Shown: positions 30,751-40,335 of the stretch, one piece after another
Position numbering within the stretch: position 1 is the first letter of the stretch
Layout of the letters: each line of letters opens with the position of its first letter
Origin: Diacronema lutheri
Taxonomy: Eukaryota > Haptophyta > Pavlovophyceae > Pavlovales > Pavlovaceae
Assembly: GCA_019448385.1 (NCBI GenBank)
Contig: JAGTXO010000076.1
Coordinates: 52,764-116,763, forward strand
DNA length: 64,000 nt
Reading direction: 5' to 3'
Notes under the pieces: model-generated
Databases searched by the model: none
What the model saw: the letters and a program-made list of their open reading frames with translations, nothing else
What the model was told of the DNA's origin: nothing
Position numbers and translations under genes: made by a program

Positions 30751-33700
30751 ATGGCGACGGAGGAGGAGTGGGCGCAGCAGCACCGCCCAAAGTCACCACG
30801 CATCGGCCGCGCGCTTGTGTACGTGCCCGTCGCTATCGACTTTGCTGGCCGCTGCCCACGCTCGCCGCTCTCCTCCGGCGGCGACGGCGCCGGGCAGCTG
30901 CCCGCCGAGGCCATGCTCATCATCGCGCAGGCGTCGGTGCGCATCCGTGCCGACGAGAACAGCGATGGCGACGGCATACCGTTGAGTCCCCCGCGCGCCG
31001 ACACTGCCGACGCGGCAGGGGCCTCGAGCGCGCGCACGGGCCACGGCGGCGGGCGCGCTCCGCCGCAGCTCCACGGGCTGCGCGCCCTCGAGGAGGCGTT
31101 CGAGCCGCTCGGCCGTCTGCTGCTGCTCTGTCCCGACGAGGCGCCCGCGGCAGCGCACGCTCCACCCATTGCGCCCGTCCGCGCCGCCACGTGGCGCGCC
31201 GCCGAGCCTCCACCTCTTGCCGCGCCCGTCAACGATGGCTGGCGGGCAGCGATCCCGCCCGTTGTGCTGCGCGCCTCCCTCCCGCTCCTCGACGAGGCGC
31301 AGCCCTTGGGCGGGCAGGCGGGCGCTGCGCTCCACACCGCCGAGCCGCTCATCGCCTTCTCGCTGCGCAACCGCGTCTGGGCTGACGTGCGCCGCGGCGC
31401 CGCGGCGCTAAAGCAAACCCCCACCCCACCCATTCCACCCCCCCCCCCCCCCCCCCCTCAGCCCACGCTGCGTGTGCGCCCCAAAGCAAACCCCCACCCC
31501 ACCATTCCACCCCCCCCCCCCCCCCCCCCCCCCCTCAGCCCACGCTGCGTGTGCGCCCCTCCCACCGCCGCTGCGCCCACCCGCGTGCGCGCCTCTTGCC
31601 ATCCGCTCCCCCCCGCCCCGCTCTTCCGCCGACCGCAGCTGCCGCGCACGATCCGAATCGCGCAGCTGCACACCCTCGTGCTCGCGGGCAACGCGCTCAG
31701 CGCGGCCGCGCTGCCGCCAGCCCTCGGCGAGGCCACGTGCCTGCGTCGCCTCGACCTGAGCGCCAACCGCCTCGACCACGTGCCCGCCTCCCTCCTCGGC
31801 TCACTGTCGGGCCTGCGCGGTGCGCTCGAGTGGCTTTCTCTCGCTGCAAACCGGCTGCGCGCCCTGCCGCCATCGCTGCTGCAGATGCCGCGGCTGCGCC
31901 ACCTCGACCTGTCGCGCAACCAGGCGCGCGCGCGCGCTCGACGCCCTGCGCGCGCGGCCGCGCCGTGGCGCGCGCGCGCTCGCGCCGCGACGCGCGCGCG
32001 CGGTGGACGCCTTGTGCAGCGCGCCAGCGCTCGTCTGCAGCCAGCGCTGGAGCACGGGCCGTTACGCGCGCTGCGACCCGCATGTACGTCACCCGTCACC
32101 CGTCACCCGTCACCCGTCACCCGTCACCCGTCACCCGTCACCCGTCACCCGTCCTCGCGCCCTGACCCGCGCGCCGCGCGCCGCAGCTGAGCGAGCTGCC
32201 AGCAACGGTGCCGCCGCCGCCCACCGATCCCGGCAAGCGGCCGGCGCAGCCCACGCCCCTCGCGCCGGAAGCATCCGACAGGCCATCGTCGAGCGCAGGC
32301 CGCGGGGGCGACGCGCGGCCGTGGCGGCGGCACCGCGCGGAGCGCTCGGGGGGCGAAGACGGCGCGGGCGGCGGCGAAGACGACGGGGGTGGCGACGGTG
32401 GCGACGGTGACGGCAGCGGCGACGTTGGCCGCGTGGGCGTCGAGCTGAGCGACGGCGACGGCGACGGCGACGAGGGCGATGAGGGCGATGCCGACACGGA
32501 CACGGGCACGGGCACGGACGTGGACGCGATGATGGCCGAGGAGACGGCGGAGGAGGCGAGCGCGGGGACGGAGCGCGCGGCCGCGCTTGCCGTCGAGTTG
32601 GGCGATGGCTCGCACGGCAGGCCGGACGGCAACGGCGGCTGCGCCGCGCCGCCCGGCGCGCGCCGCTCGAGTTCAACGCGGGCGGCGGGTGGCGTGCACG
32701 GCGGGGTGGCGGACGGTGTTGATGGTGCACAAGGCAACGTCGCCACCCTCAGCCTGCCGCACGGGACGCGAGGGAGCCCATCGCCCCGTCCGACCGGCGA
32801 GCACCCGCCGCCGCCGACGCGCGCGCCACTCCCGCCGCCAGCGTCGCCGCCGTCGCCGCCGTCGCCGCCGTCGCCAACGTCGCCAACGTCGCCGCCGTCG
32901 CCAACGCCCGCGGTGCGCGTGCCGCCCCTGCCGCGCCTGCGCGCGCTGCTGCTCGCGCGCAACGCGCTGCGCGCGCTCCCTGCCGCGCTGTGCGCCTCGT
33001 GCCCTTTGCTCGAGCAGCTCGACGTCTCGCACAACGCGCTGCGCGCTCTGCCGCCCGGCCTCGGCGCGTGGTCGCGGTTGCGCGTGCTCGACGGCGCGGG
33101 CAACGCGCTGCTCGCGCTCGACGCGCGCGCGCTGTGCACGCAGCTGCCCGAGCTCGTCGAGCTCAGGCTGGGCGCGGCCTTTGGATGCGACGTGGTGAGC
33201 GGAGCGCCTCGCTGCTGCCGCGCATTGCCCGCCCACCGCCCGCCTCCCGCCTCCCACCTTCCACCGCCCGCCACCCGCCTCCCACCGCCCGCCTCTCGCC
33301 GCTCGCTGCTCACCGCCCGCCACCCGCCTCCCACCGCCCGCCTCTTGCCGCTCGCTGCAATCGCCCGCTACCCGCCACCCGCCGCCCACCGCCCTGCCGC
33401 GCGTCAGATCCACGAGCAGCAGCTGCAAGAGCAGCAGCGGCACGCCGTCACGCCCGCTGAATCGCCGCGCGCCACCGCGTCCGCCGCGGCCGCCATGCCG
33501 CCTCCGTCCGCCGCGGCCGCCATGCTGCCTCCGTCCGCCACAGCTTTTGGCCCGCCGCCTGCGCGCCGCGCGTCCGCGGCGCCTGCGGGCGGCTGGGCTG
33601 GCGCGGCGGACGGAGGCGGCATGGCGGCCGTGGCGGACGCGGCGGCGCGCGCGCTCGCGGCACAGGCGTCCGCCGCCGCCATCGACCCGCCCATTTCGGA

Positions 33701-36157
33701 CAGCCGCGTGAGGCTCGCGCTCACCCGCGCGATGCGCGACACCGCCGCGCTCGGCGGGCTCGGCGGGCAGCGCGCGCGACGGAACGGCTCCGGTGGCTCT
33801 CGCGCGCTCTCGCCGCCGGACGAGGGCGCGCGCCACGCACCGCACGGCCTGCGCGTGCCCTCCGAGCCCGTGCGTCCGTCAGGTGGCGGTGGCGGTGGCG
33901 ACGGCGGTGGCGACGGCGGTGGCGACGGCGGTGGCGGGCGGCAGCTCGGCGTGCACGCGCGCGGCGGAGATCGCGCCGCGTCTCCGCCGCAGCACCCGCC
34001 GCAGCAGCAGCAGCGCGCCGCGCCGGTGACCGCACCGCACGTGCTGCAGCCGCCGCTGCGCTCACCGTCGCCCGCCCGCCGGCAGGCCGAGCGCGCGCCC
34101 ATTGGCGGCGCCTCAGACCAGCCGCGCGAGGTCTGCCGCGCCGGGCGCGAGCCCAGCACGTCGGGCGGCTCGCTCGCGCTTGCGCTCGGCTGGGCCGACC
34201 TGGCGCTCTTCGATGCGACGCGCCGCTGCCTCGGCGCGTGTTCGCATGTCGACCTCGCGCGGTGGGTTGCGTGGCGGGCGGGCTCTGTGGGTTTCCCCCT
34301 TTTTGAATGTCGTGCCCTTTTTCGAATGGTTGAGGGGAGATGGGGGGGGGGGGGGGGGGGGGGAAGTCGCAGGAGCGCCGCCACGCGGCGTGCACGCCGC
34401 AGCCCGCCGCACGGCTACGCGGCCGCCTCACGCCGCGCCCGCGCACCACGCCGCCAAACCCACGCGCGCGCAGCAACCGGCTGCGGTCGGCACCCCCGTT
34501 CCTCTTCGAGCTGCACGCGATCACGCACCTCGACCTCTCGCACAACGCATTGCACACGATCACGATCCCCGCGCGCGCGCCCGTCGTCGCGCCGGCCGCC
34601 ACCTCCGCCGCGCCGGCGCCGTCCGGCGGGCGCGCGCGCGGCAAGAGCACCGCGTTGTGCGTTCTGCACACGCTCGACCTCTCGCACAACCCGCCGCTTG
34701 AGCGCATTGACGGCCCGTTGTGGGAGCTGCCCGCGCTGCGCATTGTGAAGCTGGTCGGCTGTGCGCTCATCAGCCGGTGCGCGCGGGGGGGGGCGGAGGG
34801 CTGGCGGCGGGGGCGGGGGCGGGGCACCCGGCGCGGAGCGGGGGGCGGAGGGCGGGGGGCGGGGCGGAGCGCGGGGCGGAGCGCGGGGCGGAGCGCGGGG
34901 CGGAGCGCGGGGCGGAGCGCGGGGTGGGGGGCGGAGGCGGGGGCGGAGGCGGGGGCGGAGGCGGAGGCGGGGAGCGCGCAGGCCGAGATGGCGCGGCGCC
35001 GCCGCGCGCTTCGCACACCATGTGCGTGCGTGCGCGCGCCACGTGACCGCGCCGCACATTCCGCGCGAGATGTGCGCGCCGCTTTGCCCGCCGCTCCGCG
35101 CAGCCACCTTGAGCGGTGCACTTGGAGACTTTTAGACGAGCGCAGCACGTCGCTTGCCCGGCGCACCGCGCGCGCGGGCGAGGGCGAGGGCGCAAGCGCG
35201 CGCGCGCGCGCCGCGGCCGACGCGCCGCCAGCCGCCGCCGGGCGGGAGCACAAAGCGATGGTGGCGGCGATGGCGGTGGCGGCGGTGGCGGCCGACGGAC
35301 GAGCGCCCGACGGCCGCGGCGACCGTCGCGCCGCAGCTGCCGTCGCCGCCGCCGATCGCAGCGCGCCCGCCGCGGCCGAACCGCCGCCGCCGCCATCGCC
35401 GCCACCGTCCGCGAGCGTGACGCCAATCCGCGCAGCCGTGCGCGTCGGCGTGGGCGAGCTGGAGCTCGCCGCGCCACTCGCGCAGGCGGAGGCGGCGGTG
35501 CGCGCGGTGCTCACGCGCAACATGCCGGGCGGCGGCGTCGTCGTACTTGACGCGACCGGCGGCGGCGACGGCGGTGGCGACGGCGGCGGCGACGGCGACG
35601 GCGACGGCGGGCGTGGCGCACGCGGCCGCGCGGCACGCGTCGAGCGGCTCACGCGGCTGCCGGCGGTGCTCGCGGACGGCGACGGGCGCGAGCTGCTCAC
35701 GCGGCTGGTGATGCGCGGGCACTGCCTGACGGACGTGTCGCGCGGCCTCTCGCTCCGCGGCTTCGACGCGCTGCGCGACGTCTGGCTCCGCGCGAACCGG
35801 CTGCGCGAGGCGCCGCCCGCCATCTTTGAGCTGCCTGCACTCCGCTCCGTCGACCTTGGCGGCAACGAGATCAGCGGGCTGCCGCCAATCGGGACGAGCG
35901 CGCTGCCCGAGCTGCGCGAGCTGCGCCTCGATTCAAACCGCCTCGTCGAGCTGCCCGCGTCGCTCTTCAAGCTCGCGCGCCTCGCGCTGCTCGACGTGCG
36001 GGCCAACCCGCTCGCGCTGCTGCCCGTCGAGGCGCTGCTGCTCGGCGCGCGCGCGCGCGGCGAGGCGGGCGGCGGCGCGCACGATCGAATGCGCGAGCCC
36101 GCGTGCCGCTTCCTCCTCGACGCGCCCGCGCACGTGCCGCCCGCGCCTTTTATCTAG
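30751..36157 (+). CDS. Large six-exon leucine-rich-repeat protein
   Basis: Exons 30751-31386, 31639-31923, 32187-33194, 33408-34261, 34474-34776 and 35104-36157 give 1,379 aa. LRRs occur in several exons: LHTLVLAGNALSAAALPPAL, CLRRLDLSANRLDHVPASLL and RLRHLDLSRNQ|LSELPATV (exons 2-3), PLLEQLDVSHNALRALPPGL (exon 3), HVDLAR|NRLRSAPPFLFEL (exons 4-5), ITHLDLSHNALHTI (exon 5) and a final set such as LRSVDLGGNEISGLPPI and LRELRLDSNRLVELPASL (exon 6). Linkers are Gly/Asp-, Pro- and Gln-rich and probably disordered. LRR continuity across junctions supports the splices, including a GC donor after exon 2 (CAG|GCGCGC). The short LPxxL-type repeats resemble intracellular Ras-associated LRR (ROCO/SHOC2-like) proteins, but no GTPase or kinase domain is visible. 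No signal peptide is visible. Confidence 0.75.
31403..31570. repeat. Duplicated ~70-bp intron segment with two poly(C) runs
   Basis: In intron 1 of the LRR gene the segment AAAGCAAACCCCCACCCCAC, ATTCCA, a C run (~18 and ~24 nt) and CTCAGCCCACGCTGCGTGTG occurs twice in tandem. Confidence 0.9.
32083..32153. repeat. 7-bp tandem repeat (CCCGTCA)~9, intron 2 of the LRR gene
   Basis: Perfect heptamer array ~35 bp before the exon 3 acceptor. Confidence 0.95.
33225..33405. repeat. Degenerate CCCGCC(T/A)CCCACC repeat, intron 3 of the LRR gene
   Basis: C-rich minisatellite of CCGCCCGCCTCCCACC-like units fills most of this intron. Confidence 0.7.
34342..34363. repeat. Poly(G) tract, ~22 nt, intron 4 of the LRR gene
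   Basis: Sense-strand G run, against the usual sense-C bias of intronic homopolymers in this window. Confidence 0.9.
34785..34975. repeat. 12-bp GGGGCGGAGCGC repeats, intron 5 of the LRR gene
   Basis: About five perfect 12-bp units at ~34857-34925, followed by GGGGCGGAGGCG variants. Confidence 0.85.
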
Positions 36158-36460
36158 GGCGCGGTCTGGGCTGAGAGTACGAGCCGGGGCGTAAAATCAA
36201 GCAATCAAGGCCAGCCGAGGAGCGCCCGAGGGGTCGGAGCGAGGTTCCGGACGAGTCCAGGACTGAGACCCCCCTCGCAAGGCACGTGCATGCCCGGTTC
36301 GCTTATATAGGGCGCGGTCCGGGCTGGTCCGGCCAGTGTAAGGCTGAGAGTACGACCCGGGTCGTACAATCAAGGGTTAAAAGCCAGCCAATGAGCGCCC
36401 GAGGGGTCGGGGCGAGGCTTAGGACGAGCCTAGGACCGAGACCCCCCTCCTGACCGGCCG
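36148..36460. repeat. ~150-bp imperfect tandem duplication at the LRR gene end
   Basis: The segment starting TTTATCTAGGGCGCGGTC at 36148 recurs as CTTATATAGGGCGCGGTC at ~36301. It continues with GCTGAGAGTACGA, AATCAA, GAGCGCCCGAGGGGTCGG and GAGACCCCCCTC in both copies. The first copy contains the stop codon of the LRR gene. Confidence 0.75.
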
Positions 36461-37022
36461 ATTTTGAGTAGAATTCGGGGTCGAGCCGGCGCGGCGGACG
36501 GAGGGCCCGAGCCGGGCCGACGGAGGGTCCGACCCCGGAATGCGGGCGACCGGAAGGGCTTGGGTGATTGACGCCCAGTCGAATAGAATGGCGGATTCCG
36601 GGGGGGCTCGCAACTGGCATCGCGCAAGCTGAGGCCCTCTGACTGACCGGACCGCGCCGAGTGCGCGTGCACCCCGTGGAGGGCGCGGCCAGTCGGACAC
36701 TCTTCGCGACTGAGCTCGCCGCGGCATACCGTGCGCTGCGCCGGCGCGCTACTTGCCGTTGGCCGAGCTGCGGGTGTTGCGCACCGCCGTGTTGCGCAGC
36801 CAGCGGCTGGATGCGCCGGTGGCCGGAACCTTGGCGCGCTTTGGCTAAGCGACCTCGGCCTGCACAGACTCGAACGCGTGCGTAAACTCGAGGCGTTGCA
36901 GGTGGCGAGCACGTGAGTTCGCGTAGGAGGTCTTGTGCTCGGTGGCCTGGCTGTCGACCGACGAGAGCTTGGGCGAGTTCGGCGGCACGTTGGCGCACTT
37001 GGGCTCGGTGCGCGGCTCTGCC

Positions 37023-37055
<33 letters not shown>

Positions 37056-37920
37056 CTTCGGACTCGCTGCCCGGCCCTGCGTGTGCGGGCGCGATGCACT
37101 CGGACTCGATGCCCGGCTCTGCCTTCGTGGGCGCGGTCGCGGGCACGGGCGCGCCCACGACCCCGTCGCGGTTGAAGACATCGAACTCGACGCACACGCC
37201 GTGGTCCTTGAAGTCGGTGGCCTCGCTGTCGTTCGCGTAAACCTCGGGCGAACTCGCAACGAGCGACGACATCTCGGCGTGGAGCCAGCACATCTCATGC
37301 TGCACCGCGTGATCAGGTTCTTGAGCGCTCCGTTGAAAGAGTCACTCTCACGGAGGCGCTCGCTGCATTGCACCAGATAGCCATCGAGCTTGTGAGCGTG
37401 CTCGTGCGCCCGTGCGAGGTCCTTGAAGAGCGCGTCGGCGCGCGCGCACATGCCGTCGCATGATTTGGCCGGTGTCATGCTGTGCTTCCAAGGCCTGGCG
37501 CTCGGCGTTGAGCGTGTCGTGATCCACGCGAACGAGCTGCAACCAGCTGCAGCAGCCGCGCGACGCCGCTGTCGCCGACGATGCGCTGGAGCATGTGGCC
37601 CATGAGGTGCGCGCGGCACGTGGCGAGCGCGACATTCTTGCGCAGCAGCGCGAGGATCCGGGCGCCGCGGACGAGCCGGCCTATGCACTTGAGCGCGTAG
37701 ATTCGGCCGCACATGTACGCGCCGACGACCGAGTCGGCGGGCCCGCCGTCGAGCCAATAGTTGGCCTCGGCCGCATCGCGGCGGCGGGCGACGCGCTGAA
37801 GGATGCGCACGCGGTAGTGCCGGGCGACGAGCAGCTCGTCGCCGACGATCTCGTCGGGCAGCAGCTCGGAGAAGTTCTGGGGGTACATGCTGTGCGAGCG
37901 TGCCACGAGATCTCGGGCGT
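36430..37920 (-). pseudogene. Frame-broken gene for a long helical protein, family unknown
   Basis: Four consecutive coding-like segments lie in different frames on the minus strand: MYPQNFSELLPDEIVGDELL through MCGRIYALKCIGRLVRGARI (~37906-37560), LQLVRVDHDTLNAERQALEA (~37560-37480), MCARADALFKDLARAHEHAH to LRESDSFNGALKNLI (~37460-37310) and HEMCWLHAEMSSLVASSPEV to DHGVCVEFDVFNRDG (~37300-37150). The segments are helical, partly coiled-coil-like, and abut with single-base shifts too close together for introns. The block is less G+C-rich than the host genes and sits among mobile elements. It is probably a dead element-borne gene. Its function is not recognisable. Confidence 0.45.
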
Positions 37921-38305
37921 GCCGTCCGTTCGTTCAGAGCAGAGCGCCTCGGGCCGAGCTTCGGACGGAGGATGCAGCGCGCGAATGCACCTGCAGCGCG
38001 CAGTGTGGCCTCGCGTGCCGTCACGAAGCCGCCTGCGCGCATTGCGTAGGCGGCGAGCGCGACGAGGGCGGGCGCGGACGAGGTGCTGAGCGGCGTCACG
38101 TACGCGCCCTCGCCCGCCGAGCTCGACGCCGCGGCGCTGACGATGCGCGCGGCGTACCACACCGACCGCCCCTGAGACGATGCGCGGCGCCTGCGGAGGA
38201 CTGGTCCGTTGGCGCGCAAACCGTGGGCGAAAGGGCGCGAAGCCAACGGCCGTCCGCGCACGTTCAAACGCGCGCATACGGGTGGCTTCCTCCCACCTTC
38301 GGCGC

Positions 38306-38595
38306 CGCTTTCTAAAAGGGTGTAGGGTGTAGGGTGTAGGATGCAAAACAAGCCCTCCACACATTTGGGCCCGACGTCATTCCTTCTTCGAAGCCGTGAC
38401 GTTACTCACATACGAGTACCTTTACTTAGTGTAGGATGTATCTATTCTCCAAGTATTTACATAGTGTAGGGTGTAGGATAAGTAGGGGGGAGAAGGAATG
38501 ACGCTGTGACGAAAGAAGGAATGACGTCGGGCCCAAATGTGGGGAGGGCTTGTTTTGCATCCTACACCCTACACCCTACACCCTTTTAGAAAGCG
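38306..38595. mobile_element. MITE, copy 1 (~290 bp)
   Basis: Terminal inverted repeats of ~80 bp start CGCTTTCTAAAAGGGTGTAG and contain tandem GGGTGTA units, then ATGCAAAACAAGCCCTCC and TTTGGGCCCGACGTCATTCC. The A/T-rich interior contains CTTACTTAGTGTAGGATG. No coding capacity. Confidence 0.85.
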
Positions 38596-38838
38596 GCGGC
38601 GCCTCGGAGCATGGCGGCTCGACAGCATGGCGCCTCGACAGCATGGCGTCGTCCAGCGTGGCGTCCAGGATGGCGACTGCGCCCGGGCCGTGACGCCGCG
38701 ACGTCGTTCGGCTGCGTCACGGAGGAGCGCCATCCGTGCGCCACGGAGGAGCGGCAGGACCACGACGCGGCGTGACGCTGGACGACGCCATGCTGTATAG
38801 GCGCCATGCTGTCGAGCCGCCATGCTCTGAGGCGCCGC
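38596..38838. repeat. Palindromic spacer between two MITEs
   Basis: Begins GGCGCCTCGGAGCATGGCGG and CTCGACAGCATGGCG; ends with the inverted sequence (GACGCCATGCTGT, GTCGAGCCGCCATGCTC, GAGGCGCC). CATGGCG occurs repeatedly. It may be an extension of the terminal repeats or a nested element. Confidence 0.75.
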
Positions 38839-39149
38839 CGCTTTTCAAAAGGGTGTAGGGTGTAGGGTGGTGTAGGATGCAAAACAAGCCCTCCCCACAT
38901 TTGGGCCCGACGTCATTCCTTCTTTCGTCACAGCGTCATTCCTTCTCTCCCTGTAGGACTTTCGTAACCGTACTTATCCTACACCCTACACTATGCAAAT
39001 ACTTAGAGAATAGAAACATCCTACACTAAGTAAAAGTACTCTTTTGTGAGTAACGTCACGGCTTCGAAGAAGGAATGACGTCGGGCCCAAATGTGGGGAG
39101 GGCTTGTTTTGCATCCTACACCCTACACCCTACACCCTTTTAGAAAGCG
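38839..39149. mobile_element. MITE, copy 2 (~311 bp), opposite orientation
   Basis: Same termini as copy 1 (GGGTGTAGGG units, GCAAAACAAGCCCTCC, GGGCCCGACGTCATTCCTTC). Its interior is the diverged reverse complement of copy 1 (GTACTTATCCTACACCC then CATCCTACACTAAGT). Two inverted copies within 1 kb. Confidence 0.85.
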
Positions 39150-39251
39150 GCGGCGCCTCAGAGCATGGCGCCCGCCCGCTCGAGCCGGACCTCCGCGCAG
39201 CCGGACTCGCCCCGCCCCGGGCTGCTCTGGCTGGGCGACGTCGTGCGCGCC

Positions 39252-39570
39252 TCAGAACGCCGCGCTCGCCACGCGCACGTAGCCCTCGTCCGGGTCCGGC
39301 TCGGGCGCCGCGTCGCGCACCGAGCGCGACGCGGCCTCGACGCCCGGCGTTTCGGCACGCGAGGCGACGGATGCCTCGTCCGGCCGGCCCCACGGCAGCT
39401 GCAGCTCGAGCTGGCGCTGGATGATGCGCGGCGTCGCCACGCGCCCGTGCTGCACCTCGCGACGTCGCGCGCGCACGTAGAGCACAATCGCCACCGAGCC
39501 GCTGAGGCCCATCATCGCGCCGAGCAGCACCGAGATTGTGGTCTCATTGTGTGTTTGGGCGCGAACGGAA
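39252..39570 (-). pseudogene. Isolated C-terminal fragment of a single-pass membrane protein
   Basis: The minus-strand frame reads TTISVLLGAMMGLSGSVAIV, then LYVRARRREVQHGRVATP, a cytoplasmic-like tail ending YVRVASAAF and stop. This looks like the last exon of a type I membrane protein: one helix, then a basic stop-transfer. Upstream the frame enters T-rich sequence and the hAT-type MITE at 39693, and no earlier exon is identifiable. Either the gene was cut by mobile elements or its 5' exons are not recognised. Confidence 0.4.
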
Positions 39571-39684
39571 AACGCGCGAAGGGTGGCGACGAAGATCGTT
39601 GGGTTGGGTTGGGCCACCGGCTCCCGAGGGTTGCTTGTGGCGCTCGACTGACCGTTGGCCCAGCTTTTTTTTTTTTCGAACCCA

Positions 39685-40301
39685 CTGTGGAGCAGGGAAC
39701 GAGGCGAAATTTCGGGGCGAAACGTTTCGCCCCCGAATTCGCCCCGAAACGAAATGCCGGTTTTGGGCTCCGTTTCGGGGCGAAATTCGGGGGGCGAAAT
39801 TTCGGGCGAAATTCGGGGCGAGATGTCCATTTCGGGGCGAAATTTCGGGGGGCGAATTTCGGGGGGCGAAATTTCGGGGGGCGAAATTTCGGGGCGAAAT
39901 TTTGGGGCGAAATGGCAGCCCGAAATGGCAGTCCTCAAACAAGACCTTGACCGGCAGGCTGCCCGACTTGAAGATCTTCTGCACGGTGCTCCGTCGCGCT
40001 GCCGATGAGTCGCGCTTCTGCGAGTCGACTGTGACTCGCAGGTGGCGGCTTCATCCCGCCCACGCCGCCTTGAGCATGACAACATAAACATCGCGCGCAC
40101 GTTAGTGTGTGTACATATGGGCCGTTGCTGCCGGGCGAAATTCGCCCCGAATTTCGCCCCGAAACGGGTTTCGGGGCGAAATTCGCCCGAAATTTCGCCC
40201 CCCGAAAGAAAACCGAAATTCGCCCCATTTCGGGGCGAAATTTCGGGGGGCGAAATGGCAAATCTGCATTTCGCCCCGAAATCTCATTCCCTGCTGTGGA
40301 G
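39685..40301. mobile_element. hAT-type MITE (601 bp) with 8-bp target-site duplication
   Basis: The element 39693-40293 starts CAGGGAACGAG and ends CTCATTCCCTG, the CAGGG-type terminal repeat of hAT transposons. It is bracketed by a perfect 8-bp direct repeat CTGTGGAG (39685-39692 and 40294-40301), the hAT signature. Inside, both flanks consist of palindromic GGCGAAATTTCGGGG-type units in inverted orientation (39705-39930 and 40130-40285) around a ~180-bp unique core. There is no transposase, so it is non-autonomous. Confidence 0.92.
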
Positions 40302-40335
40302 CCGCCTGCAGCGTGATCTCCCGCGCAAAACGACC

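Noticed and set aside
38313-38345. GGGTGTA repeats considered as interstitial telomere
   Set aside because: They recur at both ends of two MITE copies in inverted orientation, so they belong to the element termini.
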